A DNA stretch of 5,239 nt, taken from NCBI GenBank assembly GCA_016194465.1, contig JACQBO010000088.1, positions 1 through 5,239 on the forward strand. Reading direction: 5' to 3'. Numbering within the stretch: the first letter of the stretch is position 1; each line of letters starts with the position of its first letter. A program made the position numbers and the translations under genes. The notes beneath the pieces are model-generated. The model was not told the origin of the DNA. It did no database searches and was given only the letters and a program-made list of their open reading frames with translations. The stretch comes from Candidatus Kerfeldbacteria bacterium (GTDB lineage: Bacteria > Patescibacteriota > Patescibacteriia > SBBC01 > CAIJZX01). Positions 1 to 5,239 of this stretch are shown here, one piece after another.

Positions 1-97
1 AGTTCGTAGCGAGCATGGGAGGTGTGGAGGACAGACATCGTCTCTTCAGGCTAACACACCGGCCAGGTTCCGCACCATTGCTACGCCCGCTCTGAGT

Positions 98-119
98 CCC
101 CCGTGCCAGAGCACGGGGG
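98..119. repeat. Perfect GC-rich 9-bp hairpin
   Basis: CCCCCGTGC (98-106) and GCACGGGGG (111-119) form a perfect 9-bp stem closed by the tetraloop CAGA. Neither strand has a T run after it (plus continues CTTGCC, minus continues ACTCAG), so it is not a normal intrinsic terminator. A weaker stem GCCAC/GTGGC (123-127 with 143-147) follows directly. It could be a REP-like palindrome, a subterminal hairpin of an IS200/IS605-type element, or part of a structured RNA. No transposase is recognisable in the window, so none of these is established. Confidence 0.6.
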
Positions 120-184
120 CTTGCCACGGTGTGGTGTCAAAGGTGGCTCCCAAATGAATCCATTGGCGTCATTGTTCTGTGTAT

Positions 185-217
185 AAAAAATCCCGAGACC
201 ATTCCGGATCTAGGGGA
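185..217 (-). terminator. Probable intrinsic terminator downstream of the minus-strand small ORFs
   Basis: On the minus strand an imperfect hairpin is followed by six T residues (A6 at 185-190 on the plus strand). The stem pairs 191-194 with 214-217, 196-198 with 209-211 and 199-200 with 206-207, with small bulges at 195, 208 and 212-213 and loop ATTCC. It starts about 25 bases beyond the TGA at 244-242, which is where a terminator for that small ORF pair would be expected. The interrupted stem keeps confidence moderate. Confidence 0.4.
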
Positions 218-241
218 GAGAACAAGAATTGAAACGGGAAT

Positions 242-415
242 TCAGCTAGTCGATGGTGGCCGCGCCAGGCAGTCCGACAGATTCCGCGCGCACCGTCCGG
301 CATAATACTGTTCGTATGCCACCGTCACCAGGAACCCGACCATGACCAGCATCAAGGTGCCGGCCCAGGGCCAAACATGTAGGCGTAGCATCAAGCTCAG
401 GCCTGCACCGCTCAT
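242..415 (-). CDS. Possible small membrane peptide (second of an overlapping pair)
   Basis: This is a tentative 57-residue ORF beginning at the ATG of an ATGA overlap with the preceding small ORF and ending at TGA 244-242. A weak GGGGG lies just before the ATG. A hydrophobic segment around residues 19-36 (AGTLMLVMVGFLVTVAYE) would span the membrane once; it is followed by a polar tail with two cysteines (GRCARNLSDC). A terminator-like hairpin with T6 lies 25 bases downstream. The same frame is open further upstream, so it may instead be the C-terminal half of a frameshifted membrane protein. I recognise no family. Confidence 0.25.
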   Translation of the reverse strand: MSGAGLSLMLRLHVWPWAGTLMLVMVGFLVTVAYEQYYAGRCARNLSDCLARPPSTS

Positions 416-588
416 GCCCCCGATGAATGCTCGACGCAAGGCACGATGAGCGCCGGCAACTCTTCGGTCACCCGTCCGGGACTGCTGTACCATGACCAAA
501 ACCAGGCTTCGTGCCGGCGGGCGTTGAGCCAAGCGCCGGTTAGACCGATGACGAATAGGCAGGCGGGGAGACTGAAAAGTACATCCAT
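412..588 (-). CDS. Possible small membrane peptide (first of an overlapping pair)
   Basis: This is a tentative 58-residue ORF. The ATG at 588-586 is preceded by a full AGGAGG (600-595) at good spacing, the strongest Shine-Dalgarno on the minus strand here. Residues 1-21 (MDVLFSLPACLFVIGLTGAWL) form one likely transmembrane helix or uncleaved signal anchor; the remainder is Trp-rich (WFWSW) and then polar. The frame is open upstream of this ATG, but the ribosome site decides the start. Its TGA overlaps the next ORF's ATG (ATGA), so the two may be coupled or may be one gene broken by a frameshift. No family is recognised and chance remains possible. Confidence 0.3.
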   Translation of the reverse strand: MDVLFSLPACLFVIGLTGAWLNARRHEAWFWSWYSSPGRVTEELPALIVPCVEHSSGA

Positions 589-881
589 GGGTTCCCTCCT
601 CGATGAGTATGGCGGTGATGGCAATGGACTCAAGAGAAAGAAAACCATATGTTTCGAAGTACGTCAACCGAGGAGGGTTGGGTTGAAACGAGGGGGGAAC
701 GATGGAGTCCGACTGCGGCCAAGGTCAGCCGATCATGGGCTTGGCCGGATGAAGGAAAGCATGTAGACTTCTCCCTGATAGGTCCTCGGCATGGATGCCG
801 CCGCAGAGACACACTTGGTCGTGTCCATTCATAATCGACAGCGCATTCCGCTGTACATCACGAGACATATGAGGAGGTCAT
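589..881. other. Intergenic region between divergent small ORF and plus-strand gene
   Basis: These roughly 290 bases separate the tentative minus-strand peptide ORF from the plus-strand gene at 882. I see no supported gene. Short open frames on both strands lack signals or sensible composition. The region holds a candidate promoter (741-769), a small CGGCAT/ATGCCG inverted repeat (787-800), and the start-site hairpin (864-886). Confidence 0.5.
741..769 (+). promoter_or_regulatory. Candidate sigma70-type promoter for the 882 gene
   Basis: TTGGCC (741-746) and TAGACT (764-769) are separated by 17 bases, each matching the -35 and -10 consensus at four of six positions. Transcription from it would start near 776 and give a leader of about 105 bases that includes a CGGCAT/ATGCCG inverted repeat (787-800) and the start-codon hairpin. 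Such a match is expected by chance fairly often. Confidence 0.22.
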
Positions 882-886
882 ATGTT
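864..886 (+). promoter_or_regulatory. Start-site hairpin with the Shine-Dalgarno as its loop
   Basis: Two copies of the self-complementary hexamer CATATG (866-871 and 879-884) flank AGGAGGT (872-878). They can pair as a 6-bp stem, extended by A865-T885 and G864-T886, leaving exactly the Shine-Dalgarno as a 7-base loop and placing the ATG start codon inside the stem. The distance from AGGAGG to the ATG is only 4 bases, somewhat short. The pairing is read directly; any effect on translation is inference. Confidence 0.5.
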
Positions 887-1319
887 GCGAAATTACACCT
901 CGCGTGATTGGCAACCGTTGGCCCAAGCCATGGTCGCCGGTCTGACCATCGTCGTCAATGATCGCCGGGCATCGCCTCAGGCATTTTCCAAGCCGTTGCT
1001 GAGCCAGGCCCACTTCCTGCTTGATGTAGCCCTGAGTGATTTCAAGCTCGAGGAATGGGGCTGGAAAAAAACTGAAGCCGAGGCGGCCACGGCTGGCCTG
1101 CGAGGCGCTTGCTTGGCCGCCGGCGAACGGGCTGGGCTCTTTGGACCGGCTGATGAGGCTAAGGTCCGCGACATTTTCCACGGGTTCCGGCGCCTGACCT
1201 ACCTCCTCGATAAGGAGGATACCCAGATTGCAGATGAATGGTGGCTGGTGACGGCCGCCCAGCAGTTCTATCTCCAGATGCAAAGCCAGCCGGATCTTGT
1301 TCCCCAAGAGACACCCTAG
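882..1319 (+). CDS. Hypothetical protein, 145 residues, no family recognised
   Basis: The ATG at 882 follows a strong AGGAGGT, and the TAG at 1317-1319 sits in the loop of a strong terminator, so this is very probably a real single-gene unit. I do not recognise the protein. It has no signal peptide or membrane segment and looks mostly helical, with aromatic patches: residues RDWQPLAQAMVAG near the N-terminus, EEWGWKK around the first third, and DEWWLVTAAQQFYLQMQ near the C-terminus. An Ala-rich stretch (EAEAATAGLRGACLAAGERAG) lies mid-protein. A similarly long frame exists antisense (858-1307), but it lacks these flanking signals. The gene converges on yraN. Soluble and cytoplasmic is the most that can be said. 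Confidence 0.75.
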   Translation: MLRNYTSRDWQPLAQAMVAGLTIVVNDRRASPQAFSKPLLSQAHFLLDVALSDFKLEEWGWKKTEAEAATAGLRGACLAAGERAGLFGPADEAKVRDIFHGFRRLTYLLDKEDTQIADEWWLVTAAQQFYLQMQSQPDLVPQETP

Positions 1320-1334
1320 GTGTCTCTATTTTTT
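1307..1334 (+). terminator. Strong intrinsic terminator overlapping the stop codon of the 882 gene
   Basis: AGAGACACC (1307-1315) and GGTGTCTCT (1319-1327) form a perfect 9-bp stem with loop CTA, followed by ATTTTTT (1328-1334). The TAG stop spans loop and stem (1317-1319), so the last codons of the gene encode the ascending arm. On the minus strand no T run follows, so it should act only on plus-strand transcripts. Confidence 0.88.
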
Positions 1335-1339
1335 CGGAA

Positions 1340-1375
1340 GGTGATTAGCTCCCATGACGCTACAAGCTAATCCCC
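1340..1375 (-). other. Hairpin at the 3' end of yraN, without T tract
   Basis: GATTAGCT (1343-1350) and AGCTAATC (1365-1372) form a perfect 8-bp stem around a 14-base loop; past one mismatch, GG (1340-1341) can pair with CC (1374-1375). The structure overlaps the last codons and stop of yraN (1362-1360). On the minus strand it is followed by ACCTTCCG and then A residues, not T, so it is not a standard terminator. It may protect the 3' end of the operon mRNA or help factor-dependent termination. Confidence 0.45.
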
Positions 1376-1722
1376 TGAAGATGCGAGACTTTATGTGCGC
1401 CGTCCTTTTTTTGTTCAACCGTTACCAGATCAATTCGGACCTCCCGGTCCTGCCACTGCATTTTACTCAAATAATCTTCGATCGCGAGACGTAAGCGTTT
1501 GAGTTTTGTCTTGGTGACTGATTCCGCTGCCTGGCCAAATGACTGATTGCGGCGGGCCTTGACCTCGACAAAAACAATCGTGTCGTGGTCTTTGGCCACT
1601 AGATCGATTTCACCATGACGCGACGTGACATGCCGGTCCAAAACTTCATATCCCTTTTGACGCAAAAACTGGCTGGCGGCGTCCTCCGCCCAAGCTCCAA
1701 ACTGCTGCCGCGGGCTAGGCAT
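1360..1722 (-). CDS. yraN: YraN/UPF0102 family nuclease-fold protein
   Basis: This 120-residue protein has the length and motif order of the YraN (UPF0102) family, which shares the PD-(D/E)XK nuclease fold. Visible elements are GAWAED (9-14, matching the usual GxxGE-like helix with E13), GYEVLDRH (24-31), the HGEIDLVA block (36-43) with D40, and VFVEVKARR (50-58) with E53 and K55, the expected metal-binding and catalytic residues. FGQAAESV and KLKRL follow as in homologues. The family's function is unsettled; roles in DNA processing or repair have been proposed. The ATG at 1722 lies 2 nt after the methyltransferase stop with no clear Shine-Dalgarno, so translation is probably coupled. It is the last gene of the minus-strand operon. 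yraN frequently neighbours rnhB; here three genes separate them. Confidence 0.93.
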   Translation of the reverse strand: MPSPRQQFGAWAEDAASQFLRQKGYEVLDRHVTSRHGEIDLVAKDHDTIVFVEVKARRNQSFGQAAESVTKTKLKRLRLAIEDYLSKMQWQDREVRIDLVTVEQKKDGAHKVSHLQGISL

Positions 1723-1724
1723 GC

Positions 1725-2285
1725 CTAGGTGCGAATCAGGATCAAGCCCCAGTGGTACCGCCCGGCGGAGAACTCTTTCAGTGGCGCGTAGCCAAGTTTT
1801 TTTCCGAGCTCGGTCACATAGTCAGGTGCTAGGCGGCGGGCCGGATCAGGCGCGATCGGCATGGCCGCTGAGGGTAGCCAGTCGACAATCAACAGCTTGG
1901 CGCCTGACTTGAGCGTGCGATGCACTTCGGCTAAAATATCCTTTGGTTTGGTGCTTTGACTCAGCACGTTGACCAGGACGCCCGTATCCAAGGATGCATC
2001 GCCGATGCCGTGCGCCGCACCATAGATTTCGAGGTTTGACCAGACAGCCTGACAATTACTGAGGCCACGAAGTTTTATTAGCCCCAGGGCACTCGAGAGC
2101 GCCGTTTTCAAAATATCAACCATAAATACCTGGCCATTGGCCCCGGCTTTCGTGGCTAACGGGACGGCAAAGTTCGCGGCGCCGCCCACGCCAAAATCTC
2201 CGACCTGCATCCCGGCCGTGACTCCAAGTTCCGCGATGATCGAATCCGGTTGAAGAAAAATATCATTTTTTGTTTGGGTGGCCAT
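1725..2285 (-). CDS. Class I SAM-dependent methyltransferase
   Basis: Counted from the ATG at 2285, this 186-residue protein has the layout of a compact Rossmann-fold methyltransferase. An N-terminal lead FLQPDSIIAELG (10-21) precedes motif I, VGDFGVGGAANF (28-39), the SAM-binding glycine loop. VFMVDI (53-58) gives the acidic residue D57 after strand 2 that would hold the ribose hydroxyls. The segment around 98-110 (SLDTGVLVNVLSQ) is the post-motif II region, and LKSGAKLLIVDW (125-136) is the strand 5 region. The substrate cannot be deduced. An in-frame TTG at 2321 would add 12 residues (198 in all) and shorten the gap to the upstream gene to 14 nt. Neither start has a good Shine-Dalgarno; I prefer the ATG because homology-like sequence begins after it. 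The gene sits between the GT-C transferase and yraN in one operon. Confidence 0.88.
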   Translation of the reverse strand: MATQTKNDIFLQPDSIIAELGVTAGMQVGDFGVGGAANFAVPLATKAGANGQVFMVDILKTALSSALGLIKLRGLSNCQAVWSNLEIYGAAHGIGDASLDTGVLVNVLSQSTKPKDILAEVHRTLKSGAKLLIVDWLPSAAMPIAPDPARRLAPDYVTELGKKLGYAPLKEFSAGRYHWGLILIRT

Positions 2286-2335
2286 GTCCGTATCATAGCG
2301 CCAAGGTTGCGGTTTTGGCAATCCACGACGCTTCT

Positions 2336-3898
2336 TCAGGATGCCGCCGGGAGAGCATTATCCACCACTTTCCATTGGTACGATACCCCGTACCAGTTCA
2401 ACCTGAAGCGGAAAACTGTTTGGCGGTCGTTGAGATTTCCTTCCGGGACAACATACAAGGCCTGATCGGTCGATTGATAACACTCGTCTAGCGCGCAGAG
2501 CTTGTATCGCCCAAAATGGCTGGGGTACTGCGCATGCAAGTTCTGGCCGGTCAGCTGATTTGTCCAGCCCACGTTTTCGTGCTGGAACAAGGCCGGAGGA
2601 TAGTGTGTATTCCAGAGCAAATTTATACCCTGGGAATATTGAAAGAAATCAACCACGACTGGCCGCTGGGCATATGCTGGTCGTTGGACCACCGCGATTG
2701 CCTGATCCATGCCGCCTAAAAGAAAGCAACAAAAGCTGCCATGTCGGTGATTTAGCCACCCGGCGAATAGAATTTGGGGCAGGAGAAAGACGGCCGTGAT
2801 GGCCGGCCAAAGCCAAGCCGTTGTAGCCATGTCCTGACGGGCGAGGCGAATTCGTTCCGCGATCATGACCATCGCCCAGGCCGCTCCGATTTCTAATGGA
2901 CCGATGATGGCCAGGGAGCGAGATTGGACCTCATTGCCGCCAGGCTGCCAGAGGGTAATGAAGCTCGGCACGGCCGCGGCTAAGAGCCAAAGCAGTAAGA
3001 GAAGTCGGCGGCGATCCCGCGGCCACAATGTCAGCCAGCCGAAAACAAAGAGAGGCCCAACCAGCAGGAGGACAATCGACGGATTGAACACAAAGCTGAT
3101 TGGCCAAGCGACAAGGTTCAGCGCAAACCAACCGACCAGGGGGTGAAAATGCCAAATGGAGATGGCCTGAAACTGGCCTTGCACGGCTGACCAATGCCTT
3201 ATCTGGGTCACCAAAAATGGCCAAGCGGTGACGAGCCCCAGGATCGCGGAGGAAAAAAACCAGACTTTGTGCGGCCGGACCGCTGGCCAGGTGTACCATA
3301 GTCCTAGGACAATCATCGCTGGGCCGACAAACTTGAGCGGTTGGTAGCTATAGAATCCAATAGCGACTGCGGTTGCCGCTAGGAACCACCAGGCCGGATG
3401 GTGCCGAGCCTTGAGCATCGATACGAACGTTAGTCCGGCCAAAAACGGTAAGGTAATCGGATCATGCCCGACCCGGCTCCAGCTAATCGCCAACGGGGAC
3501 AAGCTGGTCAGGATTGAAGCGACGGCCGCAATGCTTGGGCGTTCGGGGAAAAGTTCCCGCCCGACAACATAGACAACCACGATCAGCCCAAGGCCAAGCA
3601 GCATAGAAACAGACCGGAGGGTGGCGATCGTCACGGGCAGGAAGCGGAAGAGCACCGAAAAAATGTATGGGTAGAGGACGCTGGTGCGGTTATCCCAATC
3701 GGTGCTGACCCCCTTGAGATAGAGTGGTGGGCGGCCGGTTTGCCGATAGTCGGTTCCGGTATCACGAATTGATAGCCCCTCATACCCATACAGAGCTTCG
3801 TCGGGATGAATGCCTTGCGGGTTGCGGTCGAAATGGTACAACCGAAGCCCGGCCCCAATGATCAGGGCCACCAACAACCAAACTATTCCTTTCTTCAT
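2336..3898 (-). CDS. GT-C fold membrane glycosyltransferase (GT39/ArnT-like)
   Basis: This 520-residue integral membrane protein has about a dozen hydrophobic segments, starting with a helix at residues 5-20. Right after it the first outside loop carries IHPDEALYGYEG (30-41); an Asp-Glu pair in this position (D33, E34) is the catalytic or metal site in GT39/ArnT-type GT-C transferases, which move a sugar from a polyprenyl phosphate to an acceptor on the outer membrane face. Residues 389-520 form a mostly soluble C-terminal part, probably outside the cytoplasm, containing CALDEC (468-473), a possible small disulfide loop, and FCCF (389-392). The ATG at 3898 overlaps the GT2 stop by 4 nt (ATGA) and has no Shine-Dalgarno, which indicates translational coupling. 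The adjacent GT2 is the likely supplier of the lipid-linked donor. Sugar and acceptor are unknown. Confidence 0.88.
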   Translation of the reverse strand: MKKGIVWLLVALIIGAGLRLYHFDRNPQGIHPDEALYGYEGLSIRDTGTDYRQTGRPPLYLKGVSTDWDNRTSVLYPYIFSVLFRFLPVTIATLRSVSMLLGLGLIVVVYVVGRELFPERPSIAAVASILTSLSPLAISWSRVGHDPITLPFLAGLTFVSMLKARHHPAWWFLAATAVAIGFYSYQPLKFVGPAMIVLGLWYTWPAVRPHKVWFFSSAILGLVTAWPFLVTQIRHWSAVQGQFQAISIWHFHPLVGWFALNLVAWPISFVFNPSIVLLLVGPLFVFGWLTLWPRDRRRLLLLLWLLAAAVPSFITLWQPGGNEVQSRSLAIIGPLEIGAAWAMVMIAERIRLARQDMATTAWLWPAITAVFLLPQILFAGWLNHRHGSFCCFLLGGMDQAIAVVQRPAYAQRPVVVDFFQYSQGINLLWNTHYPPALFQHENVGWTNQLTGQNLHAQYPSHFGRYKLCALDECYQSTDQALYVVPEGNLNDRQTVFRFRLNWYGVSYQWKVVDNALPAAS

Positions 3899-4647
3899 GA
3901 GGCGGCGGCTAGGAAGAGCGGGTCACGTCGCCAGTGCCACTGATGCAACCGATAGCGCCATAAGACTTGCAAGAATGACAAACCATAGGCCACGCTCCGC
4001 CCAAAGCCGATTGATGACGCGTCTTTAAAATACCGCGTGGGGATAGGAATCTCGCCAATCCGGAAACCAGCGTGATGAACCTGGATGATGATTTCCGTGT
4101 CAAAAATAAAATCGTCGGAGTTGTATTCGAATGACAGCGCTTGCAAAACCTGTCGACTGTAGGCGCGAAAGCCGGAGTGATATTCGCTCAGGGTGACGCC
4201 AAGCGTGCCGTTGGCCATATTCGTTAAAGCTACATTGGCCATACGTTTCCACCAGGGCATGCCCCCCTGGCGAGCGCCATCGGTCATCAGCATTCTCGAT
4301 CCAAAGGCCGCGTCAACCTGGCCGCCCGCAATCAGCGTCACCAGTTGCCGGATATATCGCGGATCATATTGATGATCGGGATGGACCATGACCACGATAT
4401 CGGCTCCGCCAGCCAAGGCCGCGGCGTAACATGTTTTCTGGTTTCCACCGTAACCGCGGTTTTTAGCATGCACAATCGTCTCAAGGCCCATGGACCGGCT
4501 GATCTTGACGGTGTCATCACTACTCGCGTCGTCCACGACAATAATGTGGTCGACAATGTCGCGGGGAATATCGGCCACCGTGTGCGCCAGCGTTTTGGCC
4601 GCATTATAGGCCGGGAGGACGGCGATGACGCGACGACGGTTGATCAT
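3895..4647 (-). CDS. GT2 family glycosyltransferase, DPM1-like
   Basis: This 250-residue protein is a GT-A fold family 2 glycosyltransferase resembling polyprenyl- or dolichyl-phosphate mannose/glucose synthases. Visible blocks are VIAVLPAYNAAKTL (7-20), the nucleotide-binding VVDDASSDDT (37-46), NRGYGGNQKTCY (63-74), the metal-site region VMVHPDHQYDP (86-96, where homologues often have DADxQ), then SEYHSGFRAYSR, DDFIFDTEIIIQ and GEIPIPTRYF toward the C-terminus. No membrane helix is evident, so it is probably cytoplasmic or peripheral. Expected reaction: transfer of a hexose from a nucleotide sugar to a polyprenyl phosphate. The ATG at 4647 lies 3 nt after the rnhB stop and no Shine-Dalgarno is visible, so translation appears coupled. 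The TGA overlaps the GT-C start, tying the pair functionally. The sugar is undetermined. Confidence 0.92.
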   Translation of the reverse strand: MINRRRVIAVLPAYNAAKTLAHTVADIPRDIVDHIIVVDDASSDDTVKISRSMGLETIVHAKNRGYGGNQKTCYAAALAGGADIVVMVHPDHQYDPRYIRQLVTLIAGGQVDAAFGSRMLMTDGARQGGMPWWKRMANVALTNMANGTLGVTLSEYHSGFRAYSRQVLQALSFEYNSDDFIFDTEIIIQVHHAGFRIGEIPIPTRYFKDASSIGFGRSVAYGLSFLQVLWRYRLHQWHWRRDPLFLAAAS

Positions 4648-4650
4648 ATG

Positions 4651-5239
4651 CTAACGCAAATCTCGCATCGGCTTGAAACTCCGCCGATGAATTGGGCTGA
4701 GGCCGTACCGTTTGAGCAATTGGGCATGCTTGGCCGTGCCATACCCCTTATGCCGTCGGAAATCGTACTGCGGGTAGAGACGATGTTCACCATCCATCAG
4801 AGTATCACGCACCACCTTGGCCACAATCGAGGCGGCGGCGATCGTCAAGACGATGGCGTCTCCGTCAATAATCGCCTTCACCGGTTTCCGGCCAACCTTG
4901 ATCTTGACCGCGTCAACCAAGACGGCGTGCGGTGCAATATGCAACTTTTTGACCGCTTGTTCTAAGGCCATGATGTTCGCTTTTTTGATTCCGATCCGGT
5001 CGATCGTTTCCGCCGGGATCACCGCGACGGCCCAGGCCACCGCATTACGAGCAATGTGCACGAACATCTTCTCCCGCTGCTTGGGGGTGAGTTTTTTCGA
5101 GTCGTTGATGATACTCGGTTTGAAGTCCGGCGGGAGGATGACCGCGCCGGCCACAATCGGTCCCGCCCAGGAACCTTTGCCAGCTTCATCGACGCCAGCA
5201 ATATGCTGCCGCCCTTTATTGCGAAGGGCTGTTTCTTCC
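4651..5239 (-). CDS. rnhB: Ribonuclease HII, 5' end outside the window
   Basis: RNase HII cuts RNA-DNA hybrids and removes single ribonucleotides from DNA. The frame is open to the window edge and shows 195 residues; a full protein is usually 200 or slightly more, so only a short N-terminal piece is missing. The GTG at 5154 is internal, because the catalytic motif lies upstream of it. HIAGVDEAGKGSWAGPIVAG holds the first two acidic residues (Asp 5190-5188, Glu 5187-5185) and the GKG form of the GRG motif that reads the ribonucleotide. The third (VLVDAVK, Asp 4914-4912) and fourth (DGDAIV, Asp 4860-4858) are 18 residues apart, as in characterised bacterial enzymes. IAAASIVAKVVRD and YDFRRHKGYGTAKH complete the family signature. 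It is the first visible gene of the operon. Confidence 0.96.
   Translation of the reverse strand, partial: EETALRNKGRQHIAGVDEAGKGSWAGPIVAGAVILPPDFKPSIINDSKKLTPKQREKMFVHIARNAVAWAVAVIPAETIDRIGIKKANIMALEQAVKKLHIAPHAVLVDAVKIKVGRKPVKAIIDGDAIVLTIAAASIVAKVVRDTLMDGEHRLYPQYDFRRHKGYGTAKHAQLLKRYGLSPIHRRSFKPMRDLR

Larger units (their letters stand above)
1..241. other. Left-edge region without a recognised gene
   Basis: I find no convincing coding region in these 241 bases. The longest open frame on the plus strand (reading from base 2 to a TGA at 154-156) has no start signal in the window and no recognisable protein motif, though it could be the tail of a gene lying further left. The stretch holds the 98-119 hairpin and the minus-strand terminator-like structure at 185-217. 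Confidence 0.5.

Noticed and set aside
163..187. TTGGCG (163-168) and TATAAA (182-187) as a plus-strand promoter
   Set aside because: The spacer is only 13 bases and no plus-strand gene follows; the A run is better explained as the T tract of a minus-strand terminator.
702..752. Plus-strand 16-codon leader peptide (ATG 702 after a G-rich stretch)
   Set aside because: The AGGGGGG before it is a poor Shine-Dalgarno, the peptide has no attenuator-type residue run, and no alternative hairpins are linked to it.
446..834. Plus-strand frames 446-766 and 649-834 and minus-strand frame 630-812
   Set aside because: Each lacks start signals and recognisable protein character, is rich in Arg, Gly and Ser, and overlaps the others in conflicting frames.
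1065..1071. Run of seven A within the 882 gene as a programmed frameshift site
   Set aside because: The zero frame (TGG AAA AAA ACT) does not fit the X XXY YYZ slippery register and no useful alternative product follows.
858..1307. Minus-strand open frame of 149 codons opposite the 882 gene
   Set aside because: It has no Shine-Dalgarno or recognisable protein motif, whereas the plus-strand frame has a strong ribosome site and a terminator at its stop. Long antisense frames are common in GC-rich coding DNA.
4345..4965. Plus-strand open frame of 206 codons opposite GT2 and rnhB
   Set aside because: It lies antisense to two clearly recognised protein families and spans their junction; the composition (many His, Asp, Arg) is that of a shadow frame.
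5152..5154. GTG at 5154 as the rnhB start
   Set aside because: The same frame continues upstream and encodes the catalytic GVDEAGKG motif, so the real start is outside the window.

Overview
The window carries a compact minus-strand gene cluster (about 1360-5239), one convergent plus-strand gene of unknown function (882-1319), and roughly 880 bases at the left with no gene I can call firmly. By eye the sequence is moderately GC-rich. The genes are tightly packed, with stop/start overlaps, few Shine-Dalgarno sites inside the operon, and compact proteins. A GKGS-type RNase HII and a DPM1-like GT2 followed by a GT-C transferase would fit a Patescibacteria/CPR-like or other uncultivated bacterial genome. 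That assignment is inference; no marker here fixes the taxon.

The minus-strand cluster, in order of transcription (right to left), is rnhB (5' end beyond the window), a GT2 polyprenyl-phosphate sugar synthase-like glycosyltransferase, a multi-spanning GT-C (GT39/ArnT-like) glycosyltransferase, a class I SAM-dependent methyltransferase, and a yraN/UPF0102 nuclease-fold protein. Gaps are 3 nt, a 4-nt overlap, 14-50 nt (depending on the methyltransferase start) and 2 nt, so one transcript is very likely. Its promoter lies outside the window. The GT2 and GT-C pair suggests lipid-linked sugar activation at the inner membrane face followed by transfer on the outer face. rnhB and yraN are common neighbours in bacteria and here flank this envelope-sugar module.

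The plus-strand gene 882-1319 encodes a 145-residue soluble protein that I do not recognise. Its start lies in a small hairpin whose loop is exactly the Shine-Dalgarno sequence, and its stop codon lies in the loop of a strong intrinsic terminator. It converges on yraN across 40 bases.

The left 880 bases hold a GC-rich perfect hairpin (98-119), and a tentative minus-strand pair of overlapping tiny membrane-peptide ORFs (588-412 and 415-242). That pair has a good Shine-Dalgarno, an ATGA junction and a terminator-like hairpin with a T6 run just downstream. It could be a real small operon, a frameshifted remnant, or chance.
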